From Cyclospora cayetanensis (taxonomy: Eukaryota > Apicomplexa > Conoidasida > Eucoccidiorida > Eimeriidae), in assembly GCF_002999335.1 (NCBI RefSeq), contig NW_020312072.1:49631-113630 (forward strand): a stretch of 64,000 nt of DNA. Direction: 5' to 3'. The translations under genes were made by a program, and so were the position numbers. This document shows positions 37,130 through 47,345 of this stretch, in pieces (position 1 is the stretch's first letter; the number at the start of each line of letters is the position of its first letter). Under the pieces are notes generated by a model. It was not told where the DNA came from and ran no database searches. It worked only from the letters and a program-made list of their open reading frames with translations.

Positions 37130-39988
37130 ATGGGGAGAGGAGGAGGACACACAGTCAAATATAGGGCTGTGGGGGTGCGCTTTTGCAGCATGCTGCAAAG
37201 GATGGTGCAGACTGCAGCTGCACCCCGCCACGCAGCTTTTCGGAAGACGGGTTCATTCCAACCTTGTGCGTTGAAACATGGAACCCCTCAAGACTCCAAG
37301 GCTAGCAGCGGCAGTGCCTCTGCATCCTTGGCGTTCCAGAGAGAAACTTCCCACAGGTTCGACTTCCGCTGCTTCTCCGTTGCTCTGCAGCAGCAGCTAC
37401 AATGTCTAGCGGTCCGCGCTGCAGCGGCCAATGCAGCAGCAGGGCATGCAGCGGAAGCTACAGCAACAGGAAAGTGGCTGTCTGCCTCGCGCAGCAGCTC
37501 AGAAAGGCACCTACGATACCTCGACCAACTCTCTAGGAGCGCAGTGGGCCTCTTGGATAACGCAGCTGCTGCTTCAACACCAGCGCCTCCTCTGGAAGCG
37601 ACCAGCGGCGTTCCGGCTGCGGCTCGCTCGAAGCTCTCTTGGCTCGAGGGTGTATTGCCCTTGCTGCAGCAGCTAGCCACTGCTGCGCTGCCCCCTCGGC
37701 AGAAGCAGCAACTCCTGCTTATCCAACGAGTGCACCTGATGCTGCAGGAACCGGAACTGCTGCTGCAGTTGACTCCCTCTGCCGCTGCAGCAGCCGTTGC
37801 TGCCCTAACTGGCCTGGGGCTCCTTCAGAGTGCTGCAGCTGCAAGTGGAGCTGCTGCCGCGCTGCTGCAGCATGTCGAGGCGATTCCGCCACTGCTGTTC
37901 ATGCAGGCAGCAGCAGCACTAGGGCCTGCCTTGCAGCAGCAGCAGCGGAGACAGCTCCAGAAAAAGCTCCAGCTCCAGACACTGCGGCTCAAGAAGGGCA
38001 TGGAAGAGGGCGGCCACGTGATGCAGTGGCTGTACACCCAAGCCGCTGTGGGAGGTCTTTCAGCGTGCGAGGGTGAGCAACTGCAGCAGAAGCTGCTGCA
38101 CGGCTTGCAACAACGGCAGCTGGGGGCCTCTGAGTTGCTACATGCAGCAGCAGCAGCTGCAGCTGCTGCCCACTCCCGTTATCCAAGCGAGATGCTTGTG
38201 GTGCAGCTCTCTCGGCACTTTCTGCTGAGGCTCGGAGGGGCTGATTTGCTGCAGAGGAAAGACAACCACCAACAGCATGCAGAATTACCACCCCAGCCAG
38301 TGCTGCAGCAGCCTCAAGTGACGGAGATTCTGCTGCAATTTCTGCTGATGCAGCGCTTTGGTGCTCCAGGAATGGAGGGCTTTCCTGTGGCCTTCTGCGT
38401 GCATGCGGTTAGTGACTTGCTGCCATACTAGGTGACCTCTCAACTACTGGGGCTGCTCCTATTATACCGCTGAGTGCTCTCTGCGCGCTTCGCGAATTAC
38501 GTCTTGAGCAGCTTCTTCCTGCGGGGGTGTCAATTTCGCAGGTGCTCCTTCCTTCTCTGCCGCGACTTCCTGCTGCCACTTTGCTGCGGCTGCTGATGGG
38601 TGCACTGGAGCTGCTGTCTCCGTCTGCCCCTCGCCGTGTACTGCGACAGCGGGAAAAGCAGCAGCAGAGCTTTGAGGCTTTGCTGCTACTGGCGGTGCAT
38701 GCAGCTGAGACGGTTGCTGAACGGCACGCCTCGCGGCTGCAGCAGCAGCAGCTGGTTGTGCTCATGAAGGCCCTTGCTTACTTGGCTCACACTTCTGCTT
38801 CAAGCAGTGCCGATGCGTCCGGCAGCTCCAGCAGTGTCACCCTTAGCACTGCCCTCCTGAGCGAGCAAAGAATGCGACTGAGGAGCTGCGCTCTGAGAGC
38901 ATATCCATCGCGTCTAGCTTTTGTAAGAGGCCCAACTCTCCCCCGATGGCAAGTGGAGCTGTAACAACAGCAGAAAATAAGCCACAGCTGCAGTAATAGC
39001 GTGCTATGTTGGTCTGCTTTGCCCCCTGGTGTCCGTTCTTGTCTGTCTGCAGGCTGCGAGCAGATGTGTTACCGAGGTGACTAGACACTTGGCGCTGCAG
39101 ACGGCTTTTCTGCTGCAGCCGCAGCGACTGGAAGACGCGGCAACAGCAACGGCAGCAGCAGCAGGCAAAGGGCTTTCTGCAGGAACTGCGACTGCGGCTA
39201 CACTGATTCTTTTGGCCTCTGATAGCCCCCCCAACCGTCATAACAACACTGGCACCTCGGCAATACGGCAAGCTGGAGAGGTTGCTGTGGTACTTCTAAA
39301 GGCTTCATGCAGCCTTCTGCCCCTTCTGGATATCGGAACTATGTCGCTGCGAAAGCAGCAGCAGGCTCAACAGCACCAACAACAAGCACAAGGAGCCCTG
39401 CTACCACTACTGCAGCAGTTGCTGCCCCTGATTGCGCATGCGGTGGCTCATTCCGCCTGCCCTGCTGTGGCCACACCGACGACGGAAGCAGCTGCAGCAG
39501 GGGATGCGTTGGGGGAGGCAGCAAAAACAGCACAAGGTGCAACACAAGGCCCATTTTCAGCGAGCAGCAGCCTGGCCTCCCTTGCTGCGGATGCTGCTGC
39601 TGCCTTGCTGTTGCGGCTGGCGATGGCTCTTCCCGTAGCAGCGGCTTTGCAGGAGAAGGCCCCCCTCCTCTTGAGATCTTGCCAACAGCAGGTGCATGAG
39701 ACCCTTGAAGAGAGACCTTCTTCAGGGTCTTTTTTGGAGCACCAGGATTGCGGTAGCTCAATGCAGACAAGACTGAGTATGCACGGAGCTGCGTGCGAAG
39801 CAGCTGCGCTGCTGTCGCTACTGCTGCAGCAGCTGCAACTCAGGCCCCTGTCACGTGATGCAGTGGCGCACAGCGCAAAGGCCCTAGTAGGCAGAACCCT
39901 ATTTGCCCAGTCTCTTTTCTCTTCCTCCCTCCGTTGCACATCTGCGATAATGGCGGAGTCTCTCAGATCAAAGACTCCTCCTAGGTGA
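37130..39988 (+). CDS. Leu/Gln/Ala-rich helical protein, probably organellar, 3 exons
   Basis: Proposed exons are 37130-38407, 38542-38922 and 39053-39988, all phase 0. Donors are GTTAGT and GTAAGA; acceptors are TTTCGCAG and GTCTGCAG. The product is about 864 residues. The N-terminus is rich in Arg, Ser and Ala and poor in acids (MLQRMVQTAAAPRHAAFRKT in one candidate start), as in mitochondrial presequences. The rest consists of Leu-rich amphipathic helices broken by poly-Gln and poly-Ala, with recurrent patterns such as LLQLTPSAAAAAVAALTGLG and LVVLMKALAYLA. These resemble the loosely conserved helical repeats (heptatricopeptide/RAP type) of apicomplexan mitochondrial RNA-binding proteins. 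That assignment is inference from composition and repeat spacing, and no RAP domain is seen. The true start may be the Met at 37130 or at 37190. The last exon may splice once more near 39984. Confidence 0.62.
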
Positions 39989-41921
39989 CAGGGCGGTGTG
40001 CGTGACTTTGCTAGCAACTGGGTGGCTGCTGCACGCGACATCTTCCTTTCCATTTGAGCGTTTTACGCTCTTTGTGCGCTGCTTTCAGGCCTCTCTGCGA
40101 AGCCTTATAGAGGACTCTGCTCTTCGCCAAATAGTGGCAGCTTGCAGCCTGCAACGCAATTAAGCTGCAGTAAAGAGGGTGCCGAGACAGGTGCTGATAC
40201 TAATACCCTTGCAACATGAGGCCCCGAGGATGCACTCAGCTCTTGGGGGGAAATGTGGGTCGCACGGAGGCCTACGATCAGCTCTGCGGCAGCCCCCCAT
40301 CGCATACTGCTCCATCTACGGTCTCACCAGTGTGACAAGTAACTGCTGACTGTGCTCAAACTCTCTGCAAAGCCATCGGGTGTTCTTTTACATGCATTTT
40401 CATACGAGATCCCCGCGGCTCTGCCCACGCCCTCGGGGTTCCTAAATGAGGCAAGAGGGTCAGCTACGGTGCGCACTGCTGCAGCACCCTTTAAGACCTC
40501 AGAGCGAACGCAGCTAGTAGCGCATTGCGTACGGTGCACACGCATAGAGCTTTGTGTCTTGTTGTGTAGAGCAAACAGGGCTCTGCATTGCAAAAGATAC
40601 ACAACCGTTACACACAGTTGATTGCTTGTTAGATTTAGCATAATGGTTTCAATAGGAAGTGCTCGAGTGCAGCTTAGCCCGCTTTACAGAGGACACGGTC
40701 TGGGAAAGGCCACTGCCTCCAGCTGGTTTTGCAACATATATTTGAGGCCCGCCCCCAAAACTAAATTGGAAGCGGCAAGCAAACGCGCGGTGACTCAACA
40801 CAGTCAGGTGCCGGCTCCTGAACGGATTCGAGGGTGGGAAGAATGTGTCTTTCGAGAAACGTCCTTCTTCTTAGGGCTTCTATTCCTGCTAAGTCCTCTG
40901 CATACACCTGAAAGGGGTACCTCCCTCCCCACGGAAGCTTTGCTTTCTGCTGCGAAGGCGCAGCAGAAAGATGCTCCAGCCCGGGTTTGTTGCTGCCCGT
41001 TCCACTATAAGTACACTTCGATACATATTTGCAGTATGTGTGTGCGTGTGTGTGTGTATCTGTCTGTCAGTCTGTTTGTGCTTGTCTCTGTGTTCCAGTG
41101 TGTGTGTCTGTGTGTTAAAGTGCCTTAAAGCCCGTGTGAGCTGCCATTTGGGAGAGCGCATCCCCCTCACATGAAGTAAATGCAGAGGAGTTTCTGCATG
41201 AAACGTGTGGAAGGCGGAAGGCCTAGGAGAACGCCCCTTCGCGTACGGCGGCCCTTCAGGCAACAACTGCCCAGGGGACGACGCCGAGGTGATGAAACGC
41301 TCATGGACGGCCCCGGATTATACGACCCCTAATCCAAATCTAGAAATTAATTGCCTTCCTAATGAGACTGCACGCTTTCTTCATGATCGACGAACCTAAC
41401 CCCTTGCGATAACGTCCGGGTTGCGTCCTGCTCGCAGCGTAGTCGCTGTGAGGAGCGACCGCCAGGCATGCCATGCCACTGGGCAGTGCCTCCACTGCCG
41501 TGTTTTTTTCGCGCGGTCGTTATTTTTCAGTGACACTTCTGTCATTACTGCAATGCAGCCTTGCTTGTGGAGTCTTTTTGCAGCTCCTTTCCCTCGGCGG
41601 ACTCCCGCTGCACTTGCATACAGCGCGTACCCGCCGTTGTGTGACCTGCTCTCCGTTGCCTGCCGAGGAGCGGCCGCCTGCTACCTGGCAGAAGGGCTTC
41701 CTTGAAAACGCTGGAGGGGTATCAGGGTCTTTAAGGCATTGATTCAGCTACACATGGACCATCAACGGCAGATTCGTACGCTGCACCTGCCTACCCGTTC
41801 ACAGGCGCTCTCACTCACGCGCCGACCGCATCAGCACTTGCCCGAACCGCCACCACTACCCAAGAACTCCAGGGCCCTTCCCACCGCCCCTGTTACTGCT
41901 TGAACAGGTGCAGCAGATGAG
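39989..41921. other. Intergenic, with a TG microsatellite near 41030-41115
   Basis: A TG-rich run (GTGTGTGCGTGTGTGTG and relatives) lies at about 41038-41115. A 168-codon + frame (40622-41128) runs into it and is not convincing. A + frame at 41421-41705 is likewise unsupported. Confidence 0.45.
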
Positions 41922-44900
41922 ATGCAGCGCTCAGTAGAGATCTCCGCACGCAGGCCTAGACAGGGGCGCAGGACGCGCCGCAGCGAGCAGCAAAAGCAGC
42001 AACAAAAGCAGCAACAAAAGCAGCAACAACAGCAGCGGCAGCGGTGCATTCGCCCCTCGTTCCTGCCCTCACTTGGCGGTGACAACGACCCCTGCTGCTG
42101 CCCGGTGTGTTTACCCATCCCCTACGACTGCGACAACAGCAACCACGCGCAGCATCCGCGTCAACAGCCTCTGCTTGACGCAAAGGCTTCAAGTGAGGAG
42201 GGCCTCTTTGATACTGCAAACGAGGGAGAGACAGAGGAAGACAGAAAGAGCACAGACACCACAAATCGCCTACTGTCGGTAAAGTCATCAGTGGCAGCGG
42301 CGCCCTCCATTAGCAGAAGAAAAAAACCTCAAAGCAGTAGCAGTTACAGCAGTAGCAGTTACAGCAGTAGCAGTTACAGCAGTAGCAGTTACAGCAGTTA
42401 CAGCAGTATCAGTAGCAGCAGCAACAGCAGCAACACTGGCAGCCTGTCTAGCAACGCTAGCAACGGCTTCATTCATGCTGATTCCTCTGAGTACTACACA
42501 CCGCGCTCAGAGGGCATGCACTCCCATGAGCAGCCGCTGGAACGGAGGTCTCCACAGGTGGAGATCTCCGTTCCAGCGGCTTGCCGCGACTCCTCCTGTG
42601 AAGCGCAGCGGCTACCTTCGCCGCTGCAGCAGCAGCAGGATGCCAAAGCAGAGGAGGAGGAAGGATGGCAGCAACAGGGACGTAGACGCTATCAGCATCA
42701 GCAGCCATGGAGGCGTCAGCAGCAGCCAATACCCCCGACAACGGCTTGCATCAAAAGCCACCCCTCCAAAAGCAGATTTCTAGGGGCATGCGAGAGCTCT
42801 CATACGACGCACATACACGAGGCACAGACCTTGAATGCAGCTCAAAGGCCAAGGAGAATGCTTACAGAGAAGAAAATGGCAATTCGCAGCAGGCATTGGG
42901 GAGTTCCCGCCCTTACGAGGATGAGTCTGCATGCTCATGAAGACGGAGAAGACGTGGGTGCCTCCTGGCCTTCCCTGGAGGCTGCTGCCACCATTGCATG
43001 CGCTGCAGCAGTTGCTGCTTCGGATCCTGCTGCTGCTAGGAAACGCGAAGAGGAACTTTCGTTCTCTAGTCATGCCAAAAAAAACAGATCCTGGAGCTCA
43101 CCAGCGGCAACAGAAGCTACTGAGTCTGCTGCTGCCGCTGATTATCCATATCAAGGGCGCCTTTGCATTTCTCCTGCTGCGTTCCCTCTGATGAAAGCGG
43201 CGGCAGCAGCGGCAGCCGCAGCTGCGGACGAAGCAAGAACTACAAGAGGCAATTCAGCTGATGATGCAGACACTGCCCTGCCATCTCCCACAGCGGAAAC
43301 AGCCGCTGCAGTAGGCTCAGCGCTAGCAGACGCAGCGGCAGCAAGCGAGCTCACAGCCAAGGCAGCCGCCGCTGCTGCAAAAAACGATGCGAACATTGAG
43401 GCTGCCGCAGTCAAGGCAACAGAAGAATTAGCCGCGGAAAGACACACTGCACCAACAAGAGCTGCTGCAGCAGAAGATGCAGCTGCAGAGAGAGAAGATA
43501 CAGAGCGGGCAGCTGCAGAGAGAGAGGATGCAACAAGCGCAGCTGCAAGGACAGTAAATATCGCACAGGCAGCAGCAGCAAAAGCTGCATCAGAGAAGGC
43601 GTCTGCTTTCGCTTTTTTTGCGGCAGCAGAAGGGGCGAGAGCTAAAGGAGCAACACTCAAAGCAGAAGTAGCCGCGGCTGCCTCTGCGCATGCAGTAGCT
43701 GTTGGTGGCAAAGTATTTCCTGCTGCGGGAGCTGTTGCTGGTGCTGCGAAAGCTGCGGAAGAGTTGGAAGCAGCAGCAGCTGCCACTTTGGCAACAGTCC
43801 GCAGTGTAGCGGACGAGGCGGTTGCAGCAGAGGTAGGTAAAACACACGACGCTGCACTAGGTGTCACTGCAGCAGCAGATGCGGCCTCTGCCGCCATTCT
43901 CGATGACACAGAGGAGCTAGCGAGACTAACCAAAACAGCAGTAGCAACTCCTTCAGCGGCATGTGCAGCTCCCGCAGACGGAGGCGTGGTGGGAGCCACT
44001 CCAGGAGGGCTTCTAGCGGCATCACAAGAGAAAGCGCAGCCGGAAGCAGCAACCTCCTTAGCGGAAATAGCAGTACCACCACCAAGAGAGTCCACAGCTG
44101 CAGTTGCCTGCGACGGATATACAGTCTTCAGCAGCAGCAGCAGGAGCAGCCTTAGCAGCAGCAGTGTGACTGTGTGGGAGGAGCCGGGCGCTCCACGCGC
44201 AACAGCAACACAGATGGCAGCCACGGAGGTCGATGAGAGCAGAATGAGCAGCAGTCTCATTGTTCTGCCGGCGCCTTTTGACTGGAATTTCAGCTACGAA
44301 GAAGGGGAAGCAGCAACTTCTGCCGCAGCGGCAGATGCGGCAAGTAGTACACCCTTGCCGTCTGAATGGCTTGCCATCCGCGTGCAGCTGCGCGGAAGCT
44401 ACACGCCGCTTTCTTCCGAGTTGTCGCCCTTCCTTCCCGTTGCTGGTTCTTGCGCTGCTGCAGTTAATGCAAGCAGCAGCAGCAGCTGCTGCAGCAGTTC
44501 CACGCCCACTCCTGACTCGAGATGCGGCTCAAGCGGAAGTCTCGTAGATGCTTTTTCTGCAGCCTCCGCAGTGGTGGCATCAGCAGCAGCTGCCGCCGAG
44601 TGGCTCCCGCTACCTCCGCAGTGTTACATAGACGCTTGGATGCAGCCCACAGCCACGGAGGGTTTGCCCGTGCTGTTGCTGTCATCTCAGCGGCAGGCCG
44701 CTTCGCAGCAGCTCCCTCCGCGTATCGCTGCGGCAGCGGCTGCCTCCCAAGAGGCAAGAGCCGCCGCTGCACCTGGGCAGGGAGAGCATGCCCTCGCTGC
44801 TTCCCTCACAGCTGAGGGGGAAAGAATCGTCGCAGAAGCGGCGCATGCATCGCCTGTGGGGGACCTGGTGCTGCCCCCTGTGAGGCGGTGTGTTGTCGTG

Positions 44901-45653
44901 AACACCCTTGACAGTGGTCTGCTGCTGCTGCTGCGGCAGCAGCAACACGTTGTGCTGCAGCTACTGCGGACGGTGGAGCGCCTGCAGGAGCAGCAAGGGC
45001 GGCAGCCGCAAAGGCCAGCGCTTCAGGTGTACGTTCACCTCGGCAACGTCTTCGGGAAGCGCGAGTCGGAGAAGAGGCTGCCGTCGGTGGTGTTGCAGCA
45101 CATGCAGCAGCAACAGCAGCAGGACCAGCAGGAGAGGGCTTCCCAGCACAAACAGCAGCAGGTGCTGCTTGCACGGACTATGTGGAGTAAGCTGCTAAGA
45201 AAACTGCAGCGCAGCGGCAGCAGGTGCAGCAGCAACAGGAGCTGCTGTTGCTACTGCAGACGCCGCGAGGTGCAGAGGCAGCTCTCCGCAGAAACGCCGC
45301 TCGCTAGTGAGGGAAACCTTTCCCACCTTCTCCACACCCAACCTGCAACAGGAAAAAACGAGAGGTCACCGCAGCTTCACCGCTGCCAGACCGCTTCCAG
45401 GTGCCTCGGCGAAATACGAAAGGGCAGCGATGCAGAGTCTTTGAGCGCTAGTACTTCACCTTCCGCGGCAACAGCAACAGCTGGTGCAGGCAGTAGGGAG
45501 TGGGTTGAAGAGCAACACAGTTGCTGTAGTGGTTGGCGAAGCCTCGGTCGTGTTGCTGCTCCCGTCGCCTTGGATGAGGTTGGTGTATATCTCTTGCAGC
45601 GCTGCTGGTGCGCTGCCGCGGCTGCTGCTCCGTCTAATGAATGCAGTGCCTAG
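41922..45653 (+). CDS. 1,243-codon Ala/Gln/Ser-rich hypothetical protein, single exon as drawn
   Basis: An uninterrupted 3.7-kb frame. Order along the protein: basic start and Gln/Lys run (residues ~1-40), a Cys pair segment (CCCPVCLP, ~60), a Ser/Tyr repeat (SSSSY, ~137-160), and a Gln/Arg-rich part. A very Ala-rich middle (~350-740) with Glu and Lys follows, then Ser runs. A more ordered C-terminal part contains VRRCVVVNTLDSGLLLLL and QVYVHLGNVFGKRESEKRL, which look like strand-helix segments of a folded domain. No family is recognised. CAG tracts leave other frames open too (a 369-codon minus frame covers 43151-44260), so length alone is weak evidence. The folded-looking C-terminus and the absence of stops in non-repeat stretches favour this frame. 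Introns removing part of the low-complexity sequence are possible. Confidence 0.55.
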   Translation: MQRSVEISARRPRQGRRTRRSEQQKQQQKQQQKQQQQQRQRCIRPSFLPSLGGDNDPCCCPVCLPIPYDCDNSNHAQHPRQQPLLDAKASSEEGLFDTANEGETEEDRKSTDTTNRLLSVKSSVAAAPSISRRKKPQSSSSYSSSSYSSSSYSSSSYSSYSSISSSSNSSNTGSLSSNASNGFIHADSSEYYTPRSEGMHSHEQPLERRSPQVEISVPAACRDSSCEAQRLPSPLQQQQDAKAEEEEGWQQQGRRRYQHQQPWRRQQQPIPPTTACIKSHPSKSRFLGACESSHTTHIHEAQTLNAAQRPRRMLTEKKMAIRSRHWGVPALTRMSLHAHEDGEDVGASWPSLEAAATIACAAAVAASDPAAARKREEELSFSSHAKKNRSWSSPAATEATESAAAADYPYQGRLCISPAAFPLMKAAAAAAAAAADEARTTRGNSADDADTALPSPTAETAAAVGSALADAAAASELTAKAAAAAAKNDANIEAAAVKATEELAAERHTAPTRAAAAEDAAAEREDTERAAAEREDATSAAARTVNIAQAAAAKAASEKASAFAFFAAAEGARAKGATLKAEVAAAASAHAVAVGGKVFPAAGAVAGAAKAAEELEAAAAATLATVRSVADEAVAAEVGKTHDAALGVTAAADAASAAILDDTEELARLTKTAVATPSAACAAPADGGVVGATPGGLLAASQEKAQPEAATSLAEIAVPPPRESTAAVACDGYTVFSSSSRSSLSSSSVTVWEEPGAPRATATQMAATEVDESRMSSSLIVLPAPFDWNFSYEEGEAATSAAAADAASSTPLPSEWLAIRVQLRGSYTPLSSELSPFLPVAGSCAAAVNASSSSSCCSSSTPTPDSRCGSSGSLVDAFSAASAVVASAAAAAEWLPLPPQCYIDAWMQPTATEGLPVLLLSSQRQAASQQLPPRIAAAAAASQEARAAAAPGQGEHALAASLTAEGERIVAEAAHASPVGDLVLPPVRRCVVVNTLDSGLLLLLRQQQHVVLQLLRTVERLQEQQGRQPQRPALQVYVHLGNVFGKRESEKRLPSVVLQHMQQQQQQDQQERASQHKQQQVLLARTMWSKLLRKLQRSGSRCSSNRSCCCYCRRREVQRQLSAETPLASEGNLSHLLHTQPATGKNERSPQLHRCQTASRCLGEIRKGSDAESLSASTSPSAATATAGAGSREWVEEQHSCCSGWRSLGRVAAPVALDEVGVYLLQRCWCAAAAAAPSNECSA
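42333..42401. repeat. 15-bp tandem repeat coding SSSSY
   Basis: Four exact copies of AGCAGTAGCAGTTAC followed by a partial copy, encoding Ser-Ser-Ser-Ser-Tyr units in the + strand frame. Confidence 0.92.
42532..42581. repeat. 24-bp inverted repeat with 2-nt spacer inside coding sequence
   Basis: Arms 42532-42555 and 42558-42581 are reverse complements except for one position (42548/42565, G against T), separated by AG. It lies in the + frame of the low-complexity gene and is not composed of simple repeats. Confidence 0.88.
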
Positions 45654-47345
45654 GCTTGCTGCTGCAGCTTTGAAGGATAGTCACCAGGTGGCAGAAAGCA
45701 GCACGCGTTACTCGGTGTTGCTCCCTTGGGCATATTAAAGTGTTTCGCCCCCCTACAGGCTGCAGGCATATGGTATGAGAATTCCTCCTGGTGCGTAAAG
45801 CGTGTCTGCGTAAAATTCTTTATTATCCACCAAGAGCACAAAAAATTGTTTCTCCAAAGGTAAACGCAACAGTCCGTCCCCTCCTAGAAATGGAAAGCCA
45901 ATCTCGTGCTAGTCGGGAAATCCTGGTTGCTAGGCTTCCTACGTTGGCTTAAATAGCAACTCACCTTATCTATGCGGCTCACCGAGTCGGTAAAGAGCCT
46001 AGAGTGACCTTCCTTCCAATTATACCCTCAGTCTCTTCATGAATTCACAAGTCAACTTTTTTTCAAAACGCGCATAAGAGCTACAGGGACTCAGTTAGAA
46101 CGTAGGAGAGAATACCAGAGCGCGGCAGCAGATGCACTACGCCACGCGCGACACACCTGAAGCCGCCAAACGGTGGAAGCATGAGAGGGTGCATGCATCC
46201 GTGCATACACATACATACATATTCACACGTACATATCTACATATACGTACACAGATCTACACAAATGTATATATAAATACATGTACACATAAATATACAT
46301 AAATCCATTCATACATGCATGTACATGGATAAATACATACATACAAGCGCACGCAAACTTGCGTAAAGTACTTCTGCTACTTAGGGCCTCAACCTATATA
46401 TTTCCATGTATATACAGATCCCTACAACTTACAGTTATTGGATGTGCACAAAAAAGAATGCGCATGCAGATGCGTAGGCAAGCAAATATGTGTGTGTATG
46501 CATCATATACTTTCTCATGTTGTCATGCTTGCCTTTAATCGTACCCAGGCTGAATGGCCTACGTCAATACACTGCGCGGGTCAGCCACGCGGCATACACT
46601 TGTGCATACCTCTGTGCCCTATGCATGTGCAAGTACGTACGTACAGCGCTGTGAATGCCTGCAGTAGAATAAGGGGATGCGTATATACCACTGGATACTG
46701 CCAAAGCCTGCCATGCCAATTGTTTGGGGGGGAGGCGGGGGGTGGCTGTGCGTTTGTGGGTGCGTGTGCGTACATTCGCGCGCCCATAAAGTTTTCCGGA
46801 GAGCAAACGGAGAACGTAAGTGGACACACATCCTAATAGCGTGCTGCGAATAAAGCGTTGTACAGTTTTTGTTATAAGCTTGCTTGGAACGCGGTGTATA
46901 CTAAGTAAGACAATTTCATGCAGTCTAATTCCCTTTCAGGGTAGGGAATGACGTATGTGGAGGAAAAGAAAGGGCACCGCACGTGGAGCCACGAAGATTT
47001 TGAATACTCCGTGAGTCCGCACAAAAGAGAGGATACAAGCAGAACCTCATCGCAGACAGAGCCGCTTCCTCAGTGCCAGGAGAGAAGCCACTCCTTTGGC
47101 AGGGCACAACGCCTCCCTAGTTAAGGGGCACGAAAAGGGCGGATTCTCCGAGAAGCCGAAGAAGAGACCGCTCTCAGCCGACCATCAGTCGTTTTCGACC
47201 GCGCAAGCGAACTGCATGCAGGGAAGCACACACGCCTGCCCTTGCAGTGCATGCATGCATGCATTTGCATCCCCTACACTTCAGACCTTTCCAATCGACG
47301 CCCCAAACGCTACCTCGCGCGCGTAACAACGTCCCCCACCCCACT
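45654..47345. other. Convergent intergenic region
   Basis: Between the + low-complexity gene and the minus Bud32 gene. It holds the microsatellite-like stretch listed separately. The 3' end of Bud32 may extend here if a further exon follows the GT at about 47386. Confidence 0.4.
46195..46345. repeat. Degenerate ACATA/TACA-rich microsatellite
   Basis: About 150 bases dominated by TACA, ACATA and CATACA units with no fixed period, on the + strand. Confidence 0.7.

Noticed and set aside
43151..44260. A 369-codon Ala/Ser-rich minus-strand frame
   Set aside because: It is the antisense reading of the Ala-rich part of the + gene. GCA/TGC repeats keep several frames open by composition alone.
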